A DNA stretch of 64,000 bases from Saccharothrix algeriensis (GTDB taxonomy: Bacteria > Actinomycetota > Actinomycetes > Mycobacteriales > Pseudonocardiaceae). The position numbers and the translations under genes are program-made. Positions 1-8,488 of this stretch are shown here, one piece after another; the first letter of the stretch is position 1, and each line of letters begins with the position of its first letter. The notes under the pieces are model-generated. The model searched no databases. It was not told where the DNA came from and saw only the letters and a list, made by a program, of their open reading frames with translations. The stretch spans positions 5,428,001 through 5,492,000 of the forward strand of contig NZ_JAFBCL010000001.1 in assembly GCF_016907655.1 (NCBI RefSeq), written 5' to 3'.

Positions 1-549
1 GTAGTCGCGCGCGCCCGCGTCGCCGGCCGCCGACGCCGACACCCCGGCCCAGTGGTCGCGCCCGATCAGCACCGGGTGCCCCGGCGCGCCCGCGTAGGTC
101 GCGCGGGCCAGCGCCGAGGGCGCGGCCAGGGCCACGAACCGCCGCACGGCCCCGGCCGCGATGCCCGGGGTGTCCACCGGCAGCACGACGACGGCGTCCA
201 CCCCGGCGGCGTCCACCCCGGCGGCGTCCACCCCGGCGGCGTCCACCCCGGAGGCGGCCGGCCCCGCCCGACCGGCCGGGCCCAGCGCCGCCAGCCCGGC
301 CCGCAGGGACGACCCCATGCCCGTCGCCCACCGCGCGTTCTCCACGACCACGGCGCCGGGCAGCACCGCCCGCGCGCGCACCTCGTCCGCGCCCGCGCCG
401 AGCACCACGACCACCGGGGCGCACCCGCCGTCGCGCAGCGCGGCGGCGGCCGACTCGACCCACAGGGGACCGCCCCGCGACACCAGGGCCTTGGGGCCGC
501 CGAACCGGCGTCCGGCGCCCGCGGCCAGCAGCAACCCCGCGACCCGCAC
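1..549 (-). CDS. MobA/MocA-like nucleotidyltransferase, C-terminus cut by the window edge
   Basis: Probable NTP transferase of the MobA/MocA superfamily, whose members attach a nucleotide to molybdopterin or a similar cofactor in the cytoplasm. Residues 5-20 read LLLAAGAGRRFGGPKA, the typical N-terminal nucleotide-binding loop with its conserved Lys. LPVDTP at residues 123-128 is the usual metal-binding Asp segment, and a GHPVLIG segment lies around residue 157. Only 183 codons are present. The GTG start lies 4 bases after the stop of the HTH gene upstream, so the two are probably cotranscribed. Just before LPVDTP, residues 99-118 are four copies of GVDAA encoded by a perfect 15-bp tandem repeat, an insertion not expected in the family. 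The substrate cannot be told from this sequence. Confidence 0.8.
   Translation of the reverse strand, partial: MRVAGLLLAAGAGRRFGGPKALVSRGGPLWVESAAAALRDGGCAPVVVVLGAGADEVRARAVLPGAVVVENARWATGMGSSLRAGLAALGPAGRAGPAASGVDAAGVDAAGVDAAGVDAVVVLPVDTPGIAAGAVRRFVALAAPSALARATYAGAPGHPVLIGRDHWAGVSASAAGDAGARDY
196..255. repeat. 15-bp tandem repeat, four copies, in frame
   Basis: Four head-to-tail 15-bp units (gtccaccccggcggc) lie inside the MobA-like gene. The first three are identical and the fourth differs by one base. They add five residues (GVDAA on the minus strand) per copy immediately before the catalytic LPVDTP segment. Unit length keeps the reading frame, so copy number could vary without breaking the gene. 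Confidence 0.9.
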
Positions 550-553
550 GGGG

Positions 554-751
554 TCACACTAAGGCCCGGTGCCCCTTCAGCTCCGCCCGCCCACCCACCG
601 ACAACTTGCGGTACACCCTGGTCAGGTGCTGCTCCACGGTGCTCACGGTGATGTGCAGCCGCGCCGCGATCGCCCGGTTGCTGTGGCCACACGCGGCGAG
701 GGTCGCGACCCTGCGCTCCGAGTAGGTCAACTCCGTCATACGCCTGAACAC
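554..751 (-). CDS. Small LuxR-type helix-turn-helix protein (65 aa)
   Basis: DNA-binding protein consisting almost only of a LuxR/NarL C-terminal HTH. The motif runs from LTYSERRVATLAACG through SNRAIAARLHITVSTVEQHLTRVYRKL, matching the four-helix GerE fold. No receiver or ATPase domain precedes it, so either the gene is naturally domain-only or it is the remnant of a longer LuxR regulator. GTG at 751 gives 65 residues; ATG at 739, with AGG four bases before it, gives 61. It ends 4 bases before the MobA-like gene and probably shares its transcript. The target is unknown. Confidence 0.6.
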   Translation of the reverse strand: MFRRMTELTYSERRVATLAACGHSNRAIAARLHITVSTVEQHLTRVYRKLSVGGRAELKGHRALV

Positions 752-790
752 GTGCCACGCCGGGGGTGCGGTTCAACCGTCACGGGAAAA

Positions 791-1618
791 TCACGATCGC
801 AGGTGCTCCAGCAGCAACGCCGCCAACGCCTCCGGCGCCTGCTCGGGCACCCAGTGCGTCACGTCCTCCAGCATCTCGAACCGGTACGGCCCGCTGACCC
901 ACTTGGCGGTGTCGAACGCCGCCGTCGACCCGAACGCCACGTCCTCGGTGCTCCACACGTACATCGTCGGCACGGCCACCTGCCCGATCCGCCCGTCCGG
1001 CCGCCCGGCGCGGTACCAGTTCAGCGCCGCGGTCAGCGCGCCCGGCTCGGACAGCCGCCGCACGTACTCGTCGACCTTCGACGGCGGCACCTGCCACTCG
1101 AACATCCGCCGCAGCGCCGCCGCGTCGTCCGCCAGCATCCGCTTCTCGGTCGAGCTCGACCGCCACTCGGTCAGGTACCCCGAGCGCAGGTGCTGGTCCT
1201 CGTCGGTGCGCATCGCGTCGGCCAGCGCGCGCGGGTGCGGTGTCGACACCGCCGTGAGCGTCCGCAGCCGCTCCGGGTGCTCGTGGGCGGTCCACCACGC
1301 CACCGCGGCGCCCCAGTCGTGCCCCACCAGGTCGAACCGCGCCCACCCCAGCGCGTCCGCGACCGCCAGCACGTCGCCCACCAGCGCGTCCACCGCGTAC
1401 TGCCGGGGGTCGGCGGGCCGCACGCCGGGGGAGTAGCCGCGCTGGTCGAACGCCACCGCCCGGTGCCCGGCGCGGCCGAGCACCGCCACCTGGTGCTCCC
1501 ACTGCACGGCGGCCTCCGGGAAGCCGTGCAGGAACAGGACCGGCCGGCCGTCCGGCGGCCCCGCCGCGATCGCGTCGAACGCACCCTCGGCCGTCTCCAC
1601 CCCGAACTGTTCGATCAC
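791..1618 (-). CDS. Alpha/beta hydrolase, epoxide-hydrolase-like
   Basis: Cytoplasmic alpha/beta-hydrolase of about 275 residues. The sequence shows the oxyanion segment LFLHGFPEA, FDQRGYSPG, and the nucleophile elbow VGHDWGAAVAW, where Asp replaces Ser. An HDWG elbow is typical of epoxide hydrolases and haloalkane dehalogenases, which use an Asp nucleophile. A terminal His in EDVTHWVPEQAPE fits the catalytic base. GTG at 1618 (VIEQFGVETAEGAF) is chosen because the conserved fold begins shortly after it and the upstream frame is low-quality. It diverges from the hydrolase starting at 1674, with 55 bases between them. Substrate unknown. Confidence 0.85.
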   Translation of the reverse strand: MIEQFGVETAEGAFDAIAAGPPDGRPVLFLHGFPEAAVQWEHQVAVLGRAGHRAVAFDQRGYSPGVRPADPRQYAVDALVGDVLAVADALGWARFDLVGHDWGAAVAWWTAHEHPERLRTLTAVSTPHPRALADAMRTDEDQHLRSGYLTEWRSSSTEKRMLADDAAALRRMFEWQVPPSKVDEYVRRLSEPGALTAALNWYRAGRPDGRIGQVAVPTMYVWSTEDVAFGSTAAFDTAKWVSGPYRFEMLEDVTHWVPEQAPEALAALLLEHLRS

Positions 1619-1673
1619 TGTGATCCGAGTCCCATCCCTGATCCGGTCGTGCCCCGAGGGCGAACATTGTCCC

Positions 1674-2378
1674 GTGGAACCCGCCCTCGCCGTCCTCGCG
1701 CCCGCCGGACCGGTCCGCGCGGTGGCGCTCGTGCTGCACGGCGGCAGCGCCGAGGACCACCGCGCCGTCGGCCGCTTCGCGCCGCCGTACCTGCGGATGG
1801 TCCCGTTCGCCAGGGCGCTGCGCCGCCGGGGCGGGTGCGTCGCGGTGTGGTCGCTGCGGCACCGCCACCGGGGCTGGAACGCGCCGCACCTGCACCCCGT
1901 GCAGGACGCGCGGTGGGCGCTGGCGGAGATCCGCCGCGAGCACCCCGACGTGCCCGTGGCCCTGGTCGGGCACTCCATGGGCGGGCGGACGGCGCTGCGC
2001 GTGGCCGGTGAGCCGCAGGTCGTGGCGGTGTGCGCGCTCGCGCCGTGGGTCGAGGAGGGCGAGCCCTGCGAGCAGCTCGCCGGGCGCGCCGTGCTCATCG
2101 CCCACGGCGACCGGGAGCGCACCACCGACCCGCGGCAGTCCTACCGGTACGCGGTGCGGGCCAAGCGGGTCACCGACCGCGTCGCCCGGTTCGCCGTGCT
2201 CGGCGACGGGCACGCGATGCTGCTGCGCGCCGGCGACTGGACCCGGCTGGTCACCGACTTCGCGCTGGGCGAGCTGGGGGTCCGGCCGGTCGCGCCCCGC
2301 GTCGCCGAGGCCATGGCCGCGCCCGCGCCGGCCGGCCTGGACGTCCCACTGGATGGGAAGCGGCGCGGCGGCCGGTGA
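1674..2378 (+). CDS. Alpha/beta hydrolase, 234 aa
   Basis: Serine-type alpha/beta hydrolase. The motifs seen are ALVLHGGSAEDHR (oxyanion loop), VALVGHSMGGRTAL (GHSMG nucleophile elbow), an Asp in IAHGDRERTTDP and a His in LGDGHAMLLR, giving a full Ser-Asp-His set. Length is normal for small lysophospholipase or dienelactone-hydrolase-like enzymes. GTG at 1674 is preferred over GTG at 1620 because homologous sequence starts at EPALAVLAPAG and the longer form would overlap the divergent gene's start region. No signal peptide is visible. The physiological substrate cannot be inferred. Confidence 0.75.
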   Translation: MEPALAVLAPAGPVRAVALVLHGGSAEDHRAVGRFAPPYLRMVPFARALRRRGGCVAVWSLRHRHRGWNAPHLHPVQDARWALAEIRREHPDVPVALVGHSMGGRTALRVAGEPQVVAVCALAPWVEEGEPCEQLAGRAVLIAHGDRERTTDPRQSYRYAVRAKRVTDRVARFAVLGDGHAMLLRAGDWTRLVTDFALGELGVRPVAPRVAEAMAAPAPAGLDVPLDGKRRGGR

Positions 2379-2675
2379 TCGCGGGGCCGGCCTCGGCGGG
2401 CGGCGGCGGGCTGACCGTGAAAATCTCACCCGGGATACGCTGAACCACGCTTTCGGGTGGGCTGACCGGGGGTAAGGCAGTACGGCACAGTGAAGCAAGA
2501 CCTGCTGCTACTGGGCCGAACGGCTCCAATATTCCCCCGGACGGGTGCTATTCCCACCACGTGGACCCCGTTCGTGGTCAGCTTTGGCGAATCCCGTATC
2601 AGGGGCGCCGGCGCCCGCTCCTACTGAGTAGCCGGGGTGCGCCGGGAGGGTTGACGAGCGTGAGGAGGTCGCCGG

Positions 2676-3386
2676 ATGGCGCAGCGGACATCCGTGCGGG
2701 CCGACGTCGGGATCGGGGTGGACCCGGTCGGCGGCGCCGGCGCGGGCGCGCCCGGTCGGCCCGCGGTCCGGCTGGTCGCGGGCGGCACGACCCGGTGGGC
2801 GGCGCCCCACCGCCCGGCCGAGCCCGAGCTGGCCGACCTGGTGGACGGGTCGCTGGCGGGCGAGCCGCGCGCGGTCGAGCAGCTGCTGGCCCGCGTCCAG
2901 CCGCTCGTGCTGCGCTACTGCCGCGCCCGGGTCGGCACGCGGGAGCGCACCCTGGTCTCGGCCGAGGACATCGCGCAGGAGGTCTGCCTCGCCGTCGTGG
3001 CCGCCCTGGGCCGGTACCGCTACGAGCCCGACTCCTTCCTGGCGTTCGTGTACGGCATCGCCGCGCACAAGGTGGCCGACGCGCGCCGGCGCGCCGTGCG
3101 CAGCCGCTCCGAGGCCGTGCCCGAGCTGCCCGACACCCCGGCCCCGGAGGACGGCCCCGAGCAGCGCGCCCTGAACGGCGAGCTGATCGGGCAGGTCGCC
3201 CGGCTGCTGCAGCGGCTGCCCGAGCGGCAGCGGGAGATCCTCGTGCTGCGCGTCGCGGTCGGGCTGTCGGCGGAGGAGACCGCGGCGGCCGTCGGCTCCA
3301 CGCCCGGCGCCGTGCGCGTCGCCCAGCACCGCGCCCTGGCCCGGATGCGCGAGCTGTTCGCCGCGGTGTCCGCGCCGGACCGCTGA
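2676..3386 (+). CDS. shbA: ECF-type RNA polymerase sigma factor, ShbA/SigD-like
   Basis: Group IV sigma factor of 236 residues. Region 2 (ADLVDGSLAGEPRAVEQLL through EDIAQEVCLAVVAAL and FLAFVYGIAAHKVAD) spans roughly residues 50-145. Region 4 (LPERQREILVLRVAVGLSAEETA with AVGSTPGAVRVAQHRAL) spans roughly 175-230. The combination matches Streptomyces ShbA, known to drive the principal sigma gene hrdB, and mycobacterial SigD. The function here is inferred from that family. AGGAGG at 2663-2668 lies seven bases before the ATG. No anti-sigma gene adjoins it. The 297 bases upstream (2379-2675) contain no convincing gene and presumably hold the promoter. Confidence 0.85.
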   Translation: MAQRTSVRADVGIGVDPVGGAGAGAPGRPAVRLVAGGTTRWAAPHRPAEPELADLVDGSLAGEPRAVEQLLARVQPLVLRYCRARVGTRERTLVSAEDIAQEVCLAVVAALGRYRYEPDSFLAFVYGIAAHKVADARRRAVRSRSEAVPELPDTPAPEDGPEQRALNGELIGQVARLLQRLPERQREILVLRVAVGLSAEETAAAVGSTPGAVRVAQHRALARMRELFAAVSAPDR

Positions 3387-3405
3387 CGCCTGGCATCGTG
3401 GGGGG

Positions 3406-4446
3406 ATGACGCCCGCCGACGAGCCCGAGTTCGACGTGCTGCTGTCCGGCACGGTGTTCCTGGACATCATCTTCACCGGCCTGCCCAGGCCGCCCGCGCC
3501 GGGCACCGAGGTGTGGGCCGAGGGGCTGGGCTCGTGCCCCGGCGGGATCGCGAACCTGGCCGTGGCGCTGAGCAGGCTCCAGCTGCGCACCGCCCTGTCC
3601 GCCGCGTTCGGCGAGGACGCCTACGGCGACTTCTGCTGGGAGGTCCTGGCCGAGCAGGAAGGCGTCGACCTGTCCTACTGCCGCCGGTTCTACGGCTGGC
3701 ACTCGCCGGTCACCGTGTCCATGGCCATGGACCGGGACCGCTCCATGGTCACGCACGGGCACCGCGCGCCCGCGTCCGCCGACGAGCTGCTCGACCCGCC
3801 GCCGCGCACGCGCGCGTGCTTCGTCCACATCCAGCCCGAGGAGGAGCTGTGGGTGCGGCGGGCGAAGGAGGGCGGCGCGCTGCTGTTCGCCGACGTGGGC
3901 TGGGACCGCACCGGCGTGTGGGCGCCCGAGCTGCTGCGCCGCCTGGAGGGCTACGACGTGTTCCTGCCCAACGACGTGGAGGCGATGGGCTACACCCGGT
4001 CCGACACCCCGGAGCGGGCGGCGGCGGCGTTGGCCGAGCACGTCCCCGTGGTGGTGGTCACGCGCGGCGGCGGGGGAGCGGTCGCCGTCGACTCGGCCAC
4101 CGGGGAGAGCGCGGACGTGCGCGGGCTCAACGTCGCGCCGCTGGACTCCACCGGCGCCGGCGACGTGTTCGGCGCCGGGTTCGTGCTGGCCACGCTGGCC
4201 GGGTGGCCGCTGGCGCACCGGGTGCGGTTCGCCAACCTGTGCGCGGCGCTGTCGGTGCAGCACTTCGGCGGGTCGCTGTCCGCGCCGGGCTGGGCGGACA
4301 TCGCCACGTGGTGGCGCACGGTCAGCCGGCGCGGCGAGGACCCGGAGCTGCGCGGGTACGCGTTCCTGGAGGACGTCCTGCCCGAGCGCGCCGGGGCGGA
4401 GGTCCGGCGGGCGAGCGCCACCATCCGCCTGCGCGCGTCCGGCTGA
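3406..4446 (+). CDS. PfkB-family carbohydrate kinase
   Basis: Sugar or nucleoside kinase of the ribokinase/PfkB family, 346 residues. Seen: the N-terminal glycine motif GSCPGGIANLAVALSRL (about residues 43-59), the substrate-lid region, and the C-terminal signature DSTGAGDVFGAGF (about 247-259) containing the catalytic Asp and anion hole. It starts 19 bases after the sigma-factor stop with a G-rich tract directly before the ATG, so cotranscription is possible. The family phosphorylates fructose-1-phosphate, ribose, adenosine, KDG and others. The sequence does not show which. Confidence 0.88.
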   Translation: MTPADEPEFDVLLSGTVFLDIIFTGLPRPPAPGTEVWAEGLGSCPGGIANLAVALSRLQLRTALSAAFGEDAYGDFCWEVLAEQEGVDLSYCRRFYGWHSPVTVSMAMDRDRSMVTHGHRAPASADELLDPPPRTRACFVHIQPEEELWVRRAKEGGALLFADVGWDRTGVWAPELLRRLEGYDVFLPNDVEAMGYTRSDTPERAAAALAEHVPVVVVTRGGGGAVAVDSATGESADVRGLNVAPLDSTGAGDVFGAGFVLATLAGWPLAHRVRFANLCAALSVQHFGGSLSAPGWADIATWWRTVSRRGEDPELRGYAFLEDVLPERAGAEVRRASATIRLRASG

Positions 4447-4658
4447 TCACCCGTCCGTGATCTTGCGACGGGTCGAACCGGTGTTCGACACCCGACCCGC
4501 GCGTTCGGCACGGGGGGTTTCGCGGGAGCCCGGATCGGGCAGGAGTAATTTCGGGTGCGCAAGCAACCTGGGGCGGTCGCCGCGCGACTTAAGGACCAGG
4601 GGGCTCTCCCCCGATGGGGTCACCGGGGTTCTCGCAGGGGTTCGGAAGGGGTTGTTCT

Positions 4659-6776
4659 GTGTTCGCCGCGCGCGCGACGGGTCTGGTCAAGCTGGTGGGA
4701 CTGTGCTTCACGGCGGGTGTGCTGCTGGCCGCCGTGCTGTTCCCCGTCGTCGGCGGGATGGGGCTGGCCTCCAACCGCGCCGCCGACACCGTGGACCAGA
4801 CCTCCGGTGAGCTGACCAAGGCGGAGCTGCCGCTGGTCACCACCGTGCAGGACATGCACGGCCAGCCGATCGCCTACCTCTACGACCAGTACCGCATCCG
4901 GGTGCCGTCCGAGGGCATCGCCGACACCATGAAGGCCGCGATCATCGCGATCGAGGACAAGCGGTTCTTCGAGCACAAGGGCGTGGACTGGCAGGGCATC
5001 GCCCGCGCGGCGGCCAAGGCCGGCGTCGACGGCGAGACCTCGCAGGGCGCCTCGACGCTGACCCAGCAGTACGTGAAGAACTACCTGGCGTTCGTGGTGG
5101 GCAAGGGCGAGGAGGAGGCTTACGAGAAGGCCACCGAGGCGACCCTGGGCCGCAAGATCAGCGAGGCCCGCATCGCCACCCAGCTCGAGCAGAAGATGAC
5201 CAAGGACGAAATCCTCACCGGCTACCTCAACATCGTGCCGTTCGGCAACGGCACCTACGGCGTGGGCGCGGCGGCCAAGACCTACTTCGGCACCACGGCG
5301 GACAAGCTCACCGTGCCGCAGGCGGCGATGCTCGCCGGCCTGGTCAACGAGCCGAGCAGGCTCAACCCGGGCGCCGCGGTGGAGCCGGCGATCAAGCGGC
5401 GCAACACCGTGATCGACAAGATGCGGGAGAACGGCGCGTTCGGGCCGGACGAGAAGCTGGCCGAGGAGAAGGCCGCCGAGTACAAGGCCGCCGACATCGG
5501 CGTGGTGCCCGACATCCGGCTGCTGCCCCACGGCTGCGTCGGCGCGGGCGACGGCCCGATCTACGGCTTCTTCTGCCGCTACCTGATCGACTACCTGGAG
5601 AAGGCCGGCCTGCCGACCGAGGAGCTGCTCAAGGGCGGCTACACCATCACCACGACCATGGACCCGGTCGCCACCCGCGCGGCGAAGGAAGCCGCCGAGG
5701 GCCAGGTGCCCAAGACCCAGCCGGGCGTGGCCAACGCGATGGCCATCGTGCAGCCGGGCGCGGACAAGCACCGCGTCCGCGCGCTGGCGGCCAACCGCGA
5801 CTTCGGCAACAACGCCGACGCGGGCCAGAGCGCCTACTCGATCCCCGCCGAGGTGACCAAGTTCGGCGCGGGCTCGATCTACAAGGTCTTCACGGCGGCG
5901 GCGGCGCTGGAGCGCGGCATCACCGGCATCGACCGGCAGATCCCCGTGCCGCCGGTCTACACCTCCCGGGTCTACAAGAACGGCAACGCCGGCTACACGG
6001 TGCGCAACTCCGGCACCTACGCCAAGGAGCAGATGACGCTGACCGAGGCGCTGGCGACCTCGCCGAACACGGCGTTCATCATCCTGGAGGAGCAGGCCGG
6101 GCTGAACAACGTCGTGGACATGGCCTACCGCCTCGGGCTGCGCGAGTCGATGCAGGGCGTCAACTCCGCCGGCGAGCCGCTCAAGGCCGACGGCTCCAAC
6201 GGCCCGTCGCAGGGCGAGCAGTACAAGCGGGACAACGCCGGGTCGTTCACCCTGGGCGCCGGCCCGACCAGCATCCTGGAGCTGTCGAACGTGGCGGCCA
6301 CCATCGCCAGCGGCGGCAAGTGGTGCCCGCCCACCCCGGTGGAGAAGATCACCGACCGCAACGGCCAGCCGGTCCAGCTCAAGGAAGCCCCGTGCGAGCA
6401 GGCGGTGGCGCCCGAGGTCGCGAACGCCCTGGCGGTCGGCATGAGCGCGGACACCAAGGGCAACGGCACGGCCGCCGCGGCGGCCCGCGGCTGGGACCGC
6501 CCGATGCTGGCCAAGACCGGCACGACGGAGAACCACCACTCGGTGGCCTTCATCGGCGCGACCCCGGACTACGCCGGCGCGGTGATGACCTTCACCGACG
6601 GCGTGGCGCCGCAGGTGATCTGCAACAGCACCCCGCCCCGCCTGTGCGGGACGAACGACCGCAACGGCGTCTTCGGCGGCCAGGTCGCGGCGCCCACCTG
6701 GTTCAACGCCATGCGCGTCATCCACGAGCCCCTGCCGCCGTCGCCCCTGCCGCCGGTGGACCCCCGCTTCCGCTAG
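4659..6776 (+). CDS. Bifunctional class A penicillin-binding protein (transglycosylase/transpeptidase)
   Basis: Membrane-anchored peptidoglycan synthase. One transmembrane segment near the N-terminus (GLVKLVGLCFTAGVLLAAVL) is followed by a GT51 transglycosylase domain with EDKRFFEHKGVD (catalytic Glu) and GASTLTQQYVKN, then a transpeptidase domain. Its SxxK motif is SIYK, the SxN motif is SPN in LATSPNTAF, and the KTG motif is KTGTTENH. The C-terminus is short and proline-rich. GTG at 4659 is preferred because GGAAGGGG lies seven bases before it. An in-frame ATG at 4614 would add 15 residues without a ribosome site. A strong hairpin follows the stop. Roughly PonA-like in size and order. Confidence 0.92.
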   Translation: MFAARATGLVKLVGLCFTAGVLLAAVLFPVVGGMGLASNRAADTVDQTSGELTKAELPLVTTVQDMHGQPIAYLYDQYRIRVPSEGIADTMKAAIIAIEDKRFFEHKGVDWQGIARAAAKAGVDGETSQGASTLTQQYVKNYLAFVVGKGEEEAYEKATEATLGRKISEARIATQLEQKMTKDEILTGYLNIVPFGNGTYGVGAAAKTYFGTTADKLTVPQAAMLAGLVNEPSRLNPGAAVEPAIKRRNTVIDKMRENGAFGPDEKLAEEKAAEYKAADIGVVPDIRLLPHGCVGAGDGPIYGFFCRYLIDYLEKAGLPTEELLKGGYTITTTMDPVATRAAKEAAEGQVPKTQPGVANAMAIVQPGADKHRVRALAANRDFGNNADAGQSAYSIPAEVTKFGAGSIYKVFTAAAALERGITGIDRQIPVPPVYTSRVYKNGNAGYTVRNSGTYAKEQMTLTEALATSPNTAFIILEEQAGLNNVVDMAYRLGLRESMQGVNSAGEPLKADGSNGPSQGEQYKRDNAGSFTLGAGPTSILELSNVAATIASGGKWCPPTPVEKITDRNGQPVQLKEAPCEQAVAPEVANALAVGMSADTKGNGTAAAAARGWDRPMLAKTGTTENHHSVAFIGATPDYAGAVMTFTDGVAPQVICNSTPPRLCGTNDRNGVFGGQVAAPTWFNAMRVIHEPLPPSPLPPVDPRFR

Positions 6777-6809
6777 GGCGGTTCGGCCCGGCCGTCGCTC
6801 GCGCCGGCC

Positions 6810-6852
6810 GGGCCCCTCGCCGCTCGGGCCGGGCCCGAGCGGCGAGGGGCCC
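6810..6852. terminator. Perfect 20-bp stem, 3-base loop
   Basis: An inverted repeat with arms 6810-6829 and 6833-6852 sits between the stop of the plus-strand penicillin-binding protein (6776) and the stop of the minus-strand RidA-like gene (6862). It has no U-tract, as usual in actinomycetes. Position and symmetry suggest a bidirectional terminator. Confidence 0.85.
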
Positions 6853-6861
6853 GAGGTCGCA

Positions 6862-7263
6862 TCACGCGACGGCGGTTCCCTCCAGTTCGACCATCAGCTC
6901 CGGGACCGCCAGCCGCGCCACCCCGAGCATCGTGGTGGTCGGCGCGACCCCGGCCGCGCCCAACCGGGACGCCAGCACGCCGTAGTGCGGGAACAGCAGG
7001 TCGACGTCGGTGGTGTAGACGTTGAGCCGGACCAGGTTGGCCAGCGACATGCCGGCCTCGCCGAGGACCGCCTCCAGGTTGTCCAGGCTCAGCCCCAGCT
7101 GCGCCGCCATGTCACCGGGGTGCCGCGGCCGGCCGTCGCCGCCCATCGCGGCCTGCCCGGAGCAGTACAGGGTCCGGGTGTGCCCCGAGACGACCTCGCC
7201 CTGGTTGTACCCCATCCCCGCTGACCACTTCCAGGGGTTGACCGGGGTTCGTTCCACTGCCAC
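6862..7263 (-). CDS. RidA/YjgF-family protein
   Basis: Small cytosolic RidA-like protein of 133 residues; the family hydrolyses reactive imines and enamines. Typical features are the N-terminal PWKWSAGMGYNQGEVVSG segment, LYCSGQAAMGGDGRP, DMAAQLGLSLDNLEAVL and VRLNVYTTDVD, ending with the PELMVELEGTAV segment that holds the usual C-terminal Glu. GTG at 7263 is chosen because GGAG lies five bases before it. The gene diverges from the WYL regulator at 7394, and a palindromic operator lies in the gap, so it is a likely target of that regulator. Its true substrate is not shown by the sequence. Confidence 0.85.
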   Translation of the reverse strand: MAVERTPVNPWKWSAGMGYNQGEVVSGHTRTLYCSGQAAMGGDGRPRHPGDMAAQLGLSLDNLEAVLGEAGMSLANLVRLNVYTTDVDLLFPHYGVLASRLGAAGVAPTTTMLGVARLAVPELMVELEGTAVA

Positions 7264-7354
7264 ATCAGCTCCGTTCGGTTCGTCGACAGCACGTGCGCCC
7301 ACCGGCTCGGCAACCGTCCACCCCCGGTGTCGCACCGGAAGCCTCCCAACGAAT

Positions 7355-7373
7355 CACGACACCCTGTGTCGTG
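7355..7373. promoter_or_regulatory. Perfect palindromic operator in the RidA/WYL divergent promoter
   Basis: CACGACAC-cct-GTGTCGTG: 8-bp perfect arms with a 3-base centre, placed 21 bases before the WYL gene start and about 92 bases before the RidA-like start. A TAGGGT hexamer at 7381-7386, seven bases before the GTG, looks like the -10 of a leaderless transcript. The palindrome would then cover the -35 region, consistent with autorepression. Confidence 0.7.
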
Positions 7374-7393
7374 TATTCGGTAGGGTTCTCCGC

Positions 7394-8368
7394 GTGCGCG
7401 CCGACCGGCTGGTCTCGCTGGTGCTGCTGCTGCGCCACCGGGGCCGGCTGTCCGCCGCCACGCTGGCCCGCGAGCTGGAGGTCTCCACCCGCACCGTGCT
7501 GCGCGACATCGAGGCCCTGTCCGCGGCCGGCGTCCCGGTCCACGCCGAACGCGGCCGGTACGGCGGTTTCGCGCTGCTCCCCGGTTTTCGGGCGGAGCTG
7601 ACCGGGCTGAACCACGACGAGGCCCTGGCCCTGCTGATCGCCGGGTCGCGGCGCGGCGCGCAGGCGTTCGGCCTCGGCTCGGCGCTCGCCTCGGCCATGC
7701 TCAAGGTGGTCGACGCGCTGCCCGAGAGCCACCGCGGCGCGGCGGCCGGTGTGGCCGAGCGGGTGCTCGTCGACCCGGACACCGACCTGCTCTCCCGCCG
7801 CGTCGCCACCGAGGAGCTGCCCGACGCCACCGCGGCCGAGGTCCGGCGCGCGGTGCTCGCCGGGCACCGGCTGCGCATCCGCTACGCGGCGGTGGACCAG
7901 GCCCCGCGGTGGCGCACGGTGGACCCGATCGGCCTGGTCACCGTGCGCGGCCAGGGCTACCTGCTGGCCACGAGGTCCGGCGCGGACCGCACCTACCGGC
8001 TGTCCCGGGTGCTGGCCGCCGAGGAGCTCGACGAACCCGCGCGGCGACCGGACCGCGTCGACCTGGGCCGGACCTGGCGGGAACGCGGCACCCGCTTCCG
8101 GACCGGCGGCGACCAGGTCGCCGTGGTGGCGCTGGTGGCCCCGGCACGGCGGGAGGACCTGGTGGGCACCGCGCTCGCCGTGCACGCCGAGCAGGCCGAG
8201 GCGGACGGCCGGCTGCGGCTGGAGGTGACCTTCCAGGACCCGCGGCACGCCGAGTGGGCGCTGTGGCAGCTCGCCGCCGACGCGGAAGCCTTGTCGCCGC
8301 AGTGGTTGCGAACCTCCTTGTACAACCGGGCTGCCGCGATCACCCGCTCCTACAACCCGCCGCCCTGA
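7394..8368 (+). CDS. HTH/WYL-domain transcriptional regulator
   Basis: DNA-binding regulator of 324 residues. An N-terminal HTH_11-type domain (ADRLVSLVLLLRHRGRLSAATLARELEVSTRTVLRDIEAL, about residues 3-42) with a wing (HAERGRYGGFALL) is followed by a central helical part. Next comes a WYL ligand-sensing domain (RLRIRYAAVDQAPRWRTVDPIGLVTVRGQGYLLA, about 155-195) and a WCX-like C-terminus. GTG at 7394 begins exactly at the conserved HTH. TAGGGT at 7381-7386 suggests a leaderless message. It likely controls itself and the divergent RidA-like gene through the palindrome at 7355-7373. The ligand is unknown. Confidence 0.9.
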   Translation: MRADRLVSLVLLLRHRGRLSAATLARELEVSTRTVLRDIEALSAAGVPVHAERGRYGGFALLPGFRAELTGLNHDEALALLIAGSRRGAQAFGLGSALASAMLKVVDALPESHRGAAAGVAERVLVDPDTDLLSRRVATEELPDATAAEVRRAVLAGHRLRIRYAAVDQAPRWRTVDPIGLVTVRGQGYLLATRSGADRTYRLSRVLAAEELDEPARRPDRVDLGRTWRERGTRFRTGGDQVAVVALVAPARREDLVGTALAVHAEQAEADGRLRLEVTFQDPRHAEWALWQLAADAEALSPQWLRTSLYNRAAAITRSYNPPP

Positions 8369-8488
8369 CCGCCGCCGCCGGCATGGACAGCGCCCCGCGG
8401 GGCAGCGCTCAGTTCTAACCTCGGGCTGCGCTCAGCTCTCGCCTCAGGCCGCGCTCCGCGCGGCGGCGCTTCAGCGCAGCCGTGTGCC

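Noticed and set aside
4614..4658. Longer start of the penicillin-binding protein at ATG 4614
   Set aside because: There is no ribosome site before it, whereas GGAAGGGG is well placed before GTG 4659.
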